Assembly (NCBI RefSeq): GCF_029223885.1
Contig: NZ_CP119409.1
Span: 2,196,001-2,260,000 of the forward strand
DNA: 64,000 nucleotides
Direction of reading: 5' to 3'
From: Pararhizobium gei
GTDB taxonomy: Bacteria > Pseudomonadota > Alphaproteobacteria > Rhizobiales > Rhizobiaceae
The position numbers were made by a program, and so were the translations under genes. The notes below the pieces were generated by a model. The model did not search any database. It worked only from the letters and a program-made list of their open reading frames with translations, and was not told the DNA's origin. Every line of letters begins with the position of its first letter. The stretch's first letter is position 1. Positions 58,151-64,000 of this stretch are shown in pieces.

Positions 58151-59701
58151 TCAAGCTTCCGGCGCGACATAGCGCGGGAAGACAGGCTTCGGCGCTTCCA
58201 GGGCCGTCCCTGAAACAAGCCGTCCAGCCTCCCCGAGCGCCGCGAAATCGCGTTTCTCGACAGGAAGGGCGACAAGATCGAGAAGCTTTGCCGCCGAGCC
58301 CGGCATAAACGGCTGCAGGAGGATGCCGATCTGGCGGACAACGTCCGCGGTGACATAAAGCACAGTCGCCATGCGTGCCGGGTCGGTCTTTTTCAGGGCC
58401 CACGGCTCCTGACCGGCGAAATAGCGGTCCGCCTCCGATACCACGGCAATGATCGAGGCCAGAGCCTTGTGGATCATCAGCGCATTCATGTCTTCACGGG
58501 TCGACGCCTTTAGCGCATCCACGGACGCCAGCATCGCCTTGTCCTCGTCTTTCAGCGGCCCGCATTGCGGTATCTGCCCGTCGCAATTCTTGACGATCAT
58601 CGAGAGCGAGCGGCTCGCGAGATTGCCGATGCCATTTGCCAGGTCGGAATTGATGCGGGTCGCGATCGCCTCTTCGCTGTAGCTGCCGTCCTGCCCGAAG
58701 GACACTTCCCTGAGAAAGAAGTAGCGGATGGGGTCGAGGCCGAAATGCGCGACCAGATTGACGGGATCAACGACATTGCCAAGGGATTTCGACATTTTCT
58801 CGCCCTTGTTGAGCAGAAAGCCGTGCGCAAACACCTTTTTGGGCAGCGGCAGCCCGGCCGACATGAGGAAGGCCGGCCAGTAGACGGCATGAAAGCGGAT
58901 GATATCCTTGCCGATCATGTGAATATCGGCTGGCCAGTATTTGGCGCGCGGGCCTTCCGGATCGGTCAGGTAGCCGGTCGCTGTAATGTAATTCGTGAGG
59001 GCATCCACCCAGACATACATGACATGGCCGGGATCGTTGGGCACGGGAATGCCCCAGTCGAATGTCGTGCGCGACATCGAAAGATCTTTCAAGCCGGATT
59101 TGACGAAGGATACAACTTCGTTACGTCGCTCCGCCGGACCGATGAAATCCGGATTTTCCGCGTAGTGCTTCAGCAGCCTGTCTTCGTAAGCCGAAAGCTT
59201 GAAGAAATAGCTTGCTTCCTCCACCCATTCCACAGGCGTTCCCTGCGGACCGTAGCGTACGCCGTCGGCGCGCAGTTCGGTTTCGTTTTCCTGATAATAG
59301 GCTTCGTCGCGCACCGAGTACCAGCCGGAATAGCTGTCCTTGTAGAGATCTCCGGCTTTGCTCATGCGGGTCCAGATTTCCGTCGCCGCCGCGTAATGCC
59401 GTTTTTCCGTCGTGCGGATGAAATCATCGTTCGATGCATTCAAAAGCACGGCCATATTCTTGAATTCAGAAGAATTCCTGTCCGCGAGTTCCTGCGCCGT
59501 TATCCCTTCCCTGCGGGCCGTCTGCTGCATTTTCTGACCATGCTCGTCAGTGCCGGTCAGGAAGAAGACGTCGCGCCCGTCCAGCCGCTGGTAGCGCGCC
59601 ATCGCATCGGTCGCAATCAACTCGTAGGCGTGGCCGATATGCGGCTTGCCGTTCGGATAGGAGATCGCGGTGGTGATGTAGAAGGGGGATGGTTCGGTCA
59701 T
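58151..59701 (-). CDS. metG: Methionyl-tRNA synthetase
   Basis: 516 residues of class I. HIGH motif [30 protein letters not shown] in [16 protein letters not shown]. The connective peptide has no Cys: the zinc knuckle positions read [13 protein letters not shown], so the metal site has been lost, as known for one subgroup of MetRS. The C-terminal tRNA-binding (Arc1p/EMAP) domain of E. coli MetRS is absent. holB is upstream by 143 bases. Confidence 0.96.
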   Translation of the reverse strand: MTEPSPFYITTAISYPNGKPHIGHAYELIATDAMARYQRLDGRDVFFLTGTDEHGQKMQQTARREGITAQELADRNSSEFKNMAVLLNASNDDFIRTTEKRHYAAATEIWTRMSKAGDLYKDSYSGWYSVRDEAYYQENETELRADGVRYGPQGTPVEWVEEASYFFKLSAYEDRLLKHYAENPDFIGPAERRNEVVSFVKSGLKDLSMSRTTFDWGIPVPNDPGHVMYVWVDALTNYITATGYLTDPEGPRAKYWPADIHMIGKDIIRFHAVYWPAFLMSAGLPLPKKVFAHGFLLNKGEKMSKSLGNVVDPVNLVAHFGLDPIRYFFLREVSFGQDGSYSEEAIATRINSDLANGIGNLASRSLSMIVKNCDGQIPQCGPLKDEDKAMLASVDALKASTREDMNALMIHKALASIIAVVSEADRYFAGQEPWALKKTDPARMATVLYVTADVVRQIGILLQPFMPGSAAKLLDLVALPVEKRDFAALGEAGRLVSGTALEAPKPVFPRYVAPEA

Positions 59702-59844
59702 TGTCGGATTTCGGCCTGTATCTTGTCCTGCAGTGTCCCGCTCTTAACCTATCAACAGCCGCGATGAAACAGGGCATCGGAGAAAAGCTGCCAACCGACA
59801 GCGAGCCTTCGCAGCACGAAAGATGACGGCCGCGCGCCGCGCAA

Positions 59845-60888
59845 TCAGGCTGCTTGAGGAGATTCCGTTCGGATGTCATCGAGAATCGACAGGACGGTCT
59901 GCTTGCGATCGAGATTGTAGGCCTGCGCCACCGCCAGCCGGTCAACGATGGTGGCGGACAGCCGTGCGAAGCGTTCGGCCGGTGCAATGTCTCCAGCGAC
60001 GGCCGCCTCGCGCGCCGTACGCATGATGTGGCCACTGACCAGCGACGAGAAGAAATCGAAGATGGTTTCGCTGTCCTTTGCCGCAAGCACCTCCGCAAGC
60101 TTGTGCATGTCCTTGCGGATGCCCGGCCCCTGCCCGGCAAGAATGCTCTCGAAGGTGGCCATAATCTCGAGGCCGCCATAATTAAGCAATTTCAACGCTT
60201 CCGACACACTGCCATTGGCCGCGGCCAACACCTTCGTTGCGTTCTCACCCGAGAGATCGATGCCGAGATGGCGCAAAGCGTGCAGCAAGGGCTCCGGCGC
60301 CAGCGGTTTCAGGGTAAGCGGCAGGCAGCGCGAGCGGATGGTCGGCAACAGCTTGCCGGGAGCGTGGGTCAGCACGAGAAACAGCGACCGCTTCGGCGGT
60401 TCCTCAAGGATTTTCAAGATGGCGTTGGCCGCGTTGCGGTTGAGGTCGTCGGCGGGATCGACAATGACGATGCGCCAGTTGCCGGTTCCGGATGTCTGGG
60501 AAAAGAACTTGCCGGCGCGACGGACTTCATCCACCGTGATCGCACTCTTGACCTTGCCCGTCTTTTCATCGGTCGGACGCGTCAGATGCAGCAGATTATG
60601 GGACGCGCCGGACGCGATCTGCCGGCTGACGATCGAGGCCGGATCCGGATCGGCCAGCCGCTCCGGCGCCAATGCCGGTTCCGGATGGGAAAGCACATGA
60701 TTGGCAAAGCGAAAGGCCAGCGTCGCCTTGCCGATTCCTTCCGGCCCCTCGACGAGAATGGCATGATGCCCCTTGCCCGAACGGTAGCTCTGCGCCAGAA
60801 AAATCTCCGCATCGGGGTGACCGAAAAACTTCGTATTTTCCCCGGGTGGCACTGCCCCGTCCAAAACATCGAACCGGTTCCCGCTCAT
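59845..60888 (-). CDS. holB: DNA polymerase III subunit delta-prime
   Basis: 347 residues. Clamp-loader subunit. The P-loop region is VEGPEGIGKATLAFRFANH; sensor parts follow (RIVIVDPADDLNRNAANAI, LEEPPKRSLFLVLTH). Zinc-binding Cys residues of E. coli delta-prime are absent, as in other alphaproteobacteria. The ATG overlaps the tmk stop by four bases (ATGA). Confidence 0.94.
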   Translation of the reverse strand: MSGNRFDVLDGAVPPGENTKFFGHPDAEIFLAQSYRSGKGHHAILVEGPEGIGKATLAFRFANHVLSHPEPALAPERLADPDPASIVSRQIASGASHNLLHLTRPTDEKTGKVKSAITVDEVRRAGKFFSQTSGTGNWRIVIVDPADDLNRNAANAILKILEEPPKRSLFLVLTHAPGKLLPTIRSRCLPLTLKPLAPEPLLHALRHLGIDLSGENATKVLAAANGSVSEALKLLNYGGLEIMATFESILAGQGPGIRKDMHKLAEVLAAKDSETIFDFFSSLVSGHIMRTAREAAVAGDIAPAERFARLSATIVDRLAVAQAYNLDRKQTVLSILDDIRTESPQAA

Positions 60889-61580
60889 GGTTCCAAACCC
60901 CTTCCCAGCTCATCGCCGGCCGGCAGCAGGGGCTCCACGATCGACAGGACAGTCGCGGCAATGTCACTTGCGCTCAGCGATGCATCGATGACACGGCAGC
61001 GGCCGGGATCGTTTCGAGCAATGTCGAGAAAGGCTTCGCGGCGCTTTTCGTGGGTTTCCATTTCCTCTTTTTCGAAACGATCCAGTTCGATCGTCTCCCC
61101 CTTCGGACTCGTGGCTCCGGAGGCACGCTGACGGGCGCGCTCCAGCCCGATGGCGGCGGGAAGATCGAAGATGATCGTGCAATGGGGGACAATGCCGTTG
61201 ACGGCCACGCGCTCCAGCGCTTCCACAAAGCCTGGCTCCAGATTGCCCGTCACTCCCTGATAGACCCGCGAGGAATCCATGAACCGGTCGCAAAGCACAA
61301 TCGTGTCCTGTGCCAGGGAGGGGCGAATGATTTCCTCGACATGGTCGCTGCGGGCCGCGGCGAAAAGAATAGCCTCCATCCGCACACCAAAATCCTGTGC
61401 CGCGCCTGACAAGAGCACATGCCGCACCGCTTCGGCGCCTGCCGACCCGCCAGGTTCGCGTGTCATCAAAACCCGAAATCCCCGCTCGCGCAAGGCATCG
61501 GCCAGCAGGCGAATCTGGGTTGATTTGCCCGCGCCCTCGCCGCCTTCGAATGTCACGAATAAGCCCTGTCCGACTGTCAC
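60885..61580 (-). CDS. tmk: Thymidylate kinase
   Basis: 231 residues from GTG 61580, chosen because the P-loop (FVTFEGGEGAGKSTQIRLLA) then lies about ten residues from the start as in the family. An ORF extending to 61742 would add 54 residues without similarity. TREPGGSAGAEAVR is the DRX-type/lid region, and CDRFMDSSRVYQG binds dTMP. It phosphorylates dTMP to dTDP. It is coupled to holB, the widespread tmk-holB pair. Confidence 0.95.
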   Translation of the reverse strand: MTVGQGLFVTFEGGEGAGKSTQIRLLADALRERGFRVLMTREPGGSAGAEAVRHVLLSGAAQDFGVRMEAILFAAARSDHVEEIIRPSLAQDTIVLCDRFMDSSRVYQGVTGNLEPGFVEALERVAVNGIVPHCTIIFDLPAAIGLERARQRASGATSPKGETIELDRFEKEEMETHEKRREAFLDIARNDPGRCRVIDASLSASDIAATVLSIVEPLLPAGDELGRGLEP

Positions 61581-61806
61581 GCTACTGTTCCCGCCTGCCG
61601 CTTCGAGTGTGCGTGGTGCATTCAATACCAAGACACTCCGGCTCTCTTTGCTCTCGTCTGTCCTTTCGGGATATCCGGTTCCCGCATAGTTCCTGACAGA
61701 TTTTAGCAAGTCAAAATTTCTTCCAGGGCGCCGGAAGATCACGGACGGCGCTGCCGGCGCGAAGCCTGTTTAACGGATTGTCCCGGAGGGGGAAACAGCC
61801 GATCCG

Positions 61807-62958
61807 TCATAACCAGAAGAACAGCAGTTCCTGCAGGGCATCCATCGCCCGGCTGGACAAGGAGCCTTCGTCCACGGCGGATGCTGTTTCGACCGGAACC
61901 TCGCGCAACAGCCGCTCGCCGCTCCAGATTCTGAGCATGCCTGCCTGTCTGCCCGCGGCAAGCGGTCCGTTGAGCGGCCAGCGATACACGACCTTGGCGG
62001 AGAGACGCTCCTGGTTGTCAACAGGCACGAGCACATCGACAGCGTCCCGGGACAGCAAGCCCACATGGGACTGACTGCCGCCATAGACCGCGGCCTCCCC
62101 CACAGGCTCCCCGGCCTCGAACAGACGCTTCCGCTCGAACGCCGTCATTGACCATTCAAGAATACGACGGCTTTCCTCGAGCCGCTCCTTCTCGCTGCCG
62201 AGCCCGGCCAAGCCCAGAAACACCCGCCGGCCACCTCTCTGCAGCGTGGCCACGATGGAGAAGCCCGCCCCTTCGGCAAATCCCGTGACGAAGCCATCGA
62301 CTCCGATATTGGAGGCAAGCAGCGGATTGCGGTTTCGCTGGGTGATCTTGTTCCAGGCGAATTCCGGGCGTGAATAAAAGGGGAAGAATTCCGGGTAGCT
62401 GCCGTGGATATGGCGCGCGAGCGAGACCATGTCGCGCATTGTGACGCTGTTTCCGGGATCGGGAAGCCCTGTCGGGTTGGCAAAAATCGACGAGGTCAGC
62501 CCGAGTTCCCCGGCGCGGTCCGTCATCCGTTTTGCGAAGGCTGCCTCGCCGCCGCTGATCCCCTCGGCCAGAATGATGCAAGCGTCGTTGGCAAATTGGA
62601 TGGTGACGCCCTGGATGAGGTCGGCAACCTTGATCCGCGATTTCAATGCCGCAAACATGGTAGAGGTGCCGGACGGTGCGCCACCGGTTCGCCAGGCATG
62701 TTCCGACACCGGAAATTCGGTGTCGAGGGTCACCTCCCCGGCTTGAAGGGCGGAAAACACCAGTTCGGCGGTCATCAGCTTTGCCAGCGACGCTGCCGGC
62801 ACCTGTTCGTTTTCATTCTTTGCGTAGAGGACGGTGCCGGTTTCATCATCGAGAAGATAAGCCTGTCTGGCTTTCGTTTCGAAGACCTGCGCATGCGCGG
62901 CGAAAGGCTCAATTGCGCAAGCCAGCAAGATCATGACCGAGAAAAGCCGTCTGCGCAT
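61807..62958 (-). CDS. D-alanyl-D-alanine carboxypeptidase-like penicillin-binding protein
   Basis: 383 residues from ATG 62958, with signal peptide (cleavage after AHA, residue 23). S11 family fold. The nucleophile motif S57-L-A-K60 is intact. The second motif, SxN in active enzymes, reads F122-A-N124, and the third, KTG, reads V224-T-G226. The domain otherwise resembles rhizobial DacA/DacF (WRTGGAPSGTSTMF, WNKITQRNRNPLL). So it may be a weak or altered enzyme acting on periplasmic peptidoglycan. It lies between rlpA and tmk on one strand. Confidence 0.85.
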   Translation of the reverse strand: MRRRLFSVMILLACAIEPFAAHAQVFETKARQAYLLDDETGTVLYAKNENEQVPAASLAKLMTAELVFSALQAGEVTLDTEFPVSEHAWRTGGAPSGTSTMFAALKSRIKVADLIQGVTIQFANDACIILAEGISGGEAAFAKRMTDRAGELGLTSSIFANPTGLPDPGNSVTMRDMVSLARHIHGSYPEFFPFYSRPEFAWNKITQRNRNPLLASNIGVDGFVTGFAEGAGFSIVATLQRGGRRVFLGLAGLGSEKERLEESRRILEWSMTAFERKRLFEAGEPVGEAAVYGGSQSHVGLLSRDAVDVLVPVDNQERLSAKVVYRWPLNGPLAAGRQAGMLRIWSGERLLREVPVETASAVDEGSLSSRAMDALQELLFFWL

Positions 62959-63023
62959 TCCGAGCTCCGCTTTCTGAGCGGCCATAGCAGCCGGTGCACC
63001 GGGGATCAATCGCCCGTTCCGAT

Positions 63024-64000
63024 TCAGCGGGCTATAATCCGGCGTTTCGCGTGGTTGACGATCGACTGAGGCGTCAGCGGATTGTCATCGACCAGAATGG
63101 CATCGAATGCCGTCTCGGACGTGCTCACTCGAGCCTCGACATAGGCTGCGGCATAAGCGAGGTTTCCGTCGTGCATGGGAACGAAATCCGGCCGTTCCTG
63201 CGGCACGGGGCCGATCTCCGGCAACATGACGAAAGCGTCGAGGGCGTTGGATGAAAGCGGTGCCGGTGCTTCGGCAAGAGCCGTCACAGGCACACCCGTT
63301 TCCATGTTGGATTTCGACGGTATGACCAGATTTCCCAGGCTCTGGGCCTGCTTGCGCAAGGGCTCGTTTGAGGCAACCATCACACCGCTGGCAATCTGCC
63401 CTTCCGGGAAGGCGTTCGGCGTGCGATCGCCCTTCTTTACATAGGACGCCATGAGAAAAGGCATGTCGTTGCCCTCCAGCGGCGCCTTGCCGATATACTG
63501 AACGCGGACATTGGCACTGCCCTTGCGCTTCATGTCCAGGAAATCGGCAGTCTTCGACGAGACGTCGATGATACGCCCGAACTCATAGGGTCCACGATCG
63601 TTGACGCGAACGACGACGGACGTGCCGTTCTCCAAATTTGTGACGCGGGCATAGCTTGGAAGCGGAAATGTCGGATGGGCTGCCGACAGATGATATTTGT
63701 CGTAGACTTCACCATTGGCCGTCAACCGTCCGTGGAAAGCGGAGCCATACCAGGACGACATGCCGGTTTTGTTGTATCCGAAATCTTCCTTGGGCTCATA
63801 CCACCTGCCCTTGACCTGATAAGGCTTGCCGACCTGATAGCGGCCGCCGCCCTTTGGAACATGCTTGCCTTCCTCGACGACCCGCGGACTGGCTTTGACG
63901 CCATAGATGGATTCGGCAAAATATTCCTTGCTGCGCGGCTTGGCTTTTTTGACGCTCGCCGTCTTTGTCGTGCCGCAAGCGGTCAGCGCGACGCAGACCA
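63024..64000 (-). CDS. rlpA: RlpA-like septal lytic transglycosylase lipoprotein (5' end cut)
   Basis: The minus-strand frame stays open to the window edge and there encodes the end of a lipoprotein signal (ALTACGTTKT), so only a few N-terminal residues are missing; about 325 are visible. The double-psi beta-barrel domain runs from SSWYGSAFHGRLTANGEVYD to RGPYEFGRIIDVSSKTADFL and keeps the catalytic Glu, Asp and His seen in Pseudomonas RlpA. The remaining 150 residues contain no SPOR domain. RlpA cuts glycan strands lacking stem peptides at the septum. dacA-like follows after 65 bases. Confidence 0.92.
   Translation of the reverse strand, partial: VCVALTACGTTKTASVKKAKPRSKEYFAESIYGVKASPRVVEEGKHVPKGGGRYQVGKPYQVKGRWYEPKEDFGYNKTGMSSWYGSAFHGRLTANGEVYDKYHLSAAHPTFPLPSYARVTNLENGTSVVVRVNDRGPYEFGRIIDVSSKTADFLDMKRKGSANVRVQYIGKAPLEGNDMPFLMASYVKKGDRTPNAFPEGQIASGVMVASNEPLRKQAQSLGNLVIPSKSNMETGVPVTALAEAPAPLSSNALDAFVMLPEIGPVPQERPDFVPMHDGNLAYAAAYVEARVSTSETAFDAILVDDNPLTPQSIVNHAKRRIIAR

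Overview
The window is a stretch of alphaproteobacterial core chromosome, almost certainly from the family Rhizobiaceae (Rhizobium, Agrobacterium or Neorhizobium relatives). The pointers are ExoR (the rhizobial periplasmic regulator of exopolysaccharide), PopZ beside valS, a fused SecDF, a soluble transhydrogenase SthA, class I PHA synthase, two 47-residue DUF1127 proteins and an NDUFS4-like complex I subunit. The DNA is GC-rich and coding-dense. I see no insertion sequence, prophage, CRISPR array, toxin-antitoxin pair or defence island, and no clear sign of recent transfer.

Layout. Bases 1-9104: end of popZ, valS, a FadL-type outer membrane protein, exoR, xthA, a cardiolipin synthase and an ErpA-type Fe-S protein. 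Bases 9313-18058: dGTPase-like protein, argS, a large SPOR-domain protein, nagZ, scpA and scpB. Bases 18196-25387: tatABC, serS, surE, pcm, an unknown gene and an NlpD-like LysM/LytM lipoprotein. Bases 25446-31327: a DUF815 ATPase, then yajC, secDF, an NDUFAF3-like and an NDUFAF6-like gene and a small membrane protein. Bases 31288-36168: trmFO, two DUF1127 genes, an orphan minus-strand terminator that may end a small RNA, a DUF2157/GDYXXLXY membrane pair and tRNA-Leu. Bases 36333-45399: trigger factor, sthA, corA, the minus-strand operon phaC-sfsA-map-radC and a divergent SHOCT-like lipoprotein. Bases 45522-54716: alanine-type aminotransferase, hom, recJ, two identical tRNA-Glu genes, an M15-type lipoprotein, gloA, a double cold-shock protein with a DUF192 protein, tRNA-Pro, the NDUFS4-like gene and tRNA-Arg. 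Bases 54961-64000: a 49-residue membrane protein, purC, and a minus-strand run rlpA-dacA-like-tmk-holB-metG-tatD-MBL hydrolase.

Two themes link many genes. The first is envelope assembly and division: SPOR protein, NagZ, NlpD-like, M15 lipoprotein, DacA-like, RlpA, TatABC, SecDF/YajC and ExoR. The second is respiratory complex I: NDUFAF3-like and NDUFAF6-like genes directly after secDF, and an NDUFS4-like subunit elsewhere. Nothing here is an obviously new multi-gene system. The best leads are the orphan terminator near 34.0 kb with a C-rich loop, the DacA-like protein with altered active-site motifs, the catalytically dead LytM domain, and short genes (47 and 49 codons) that are easy to miss.
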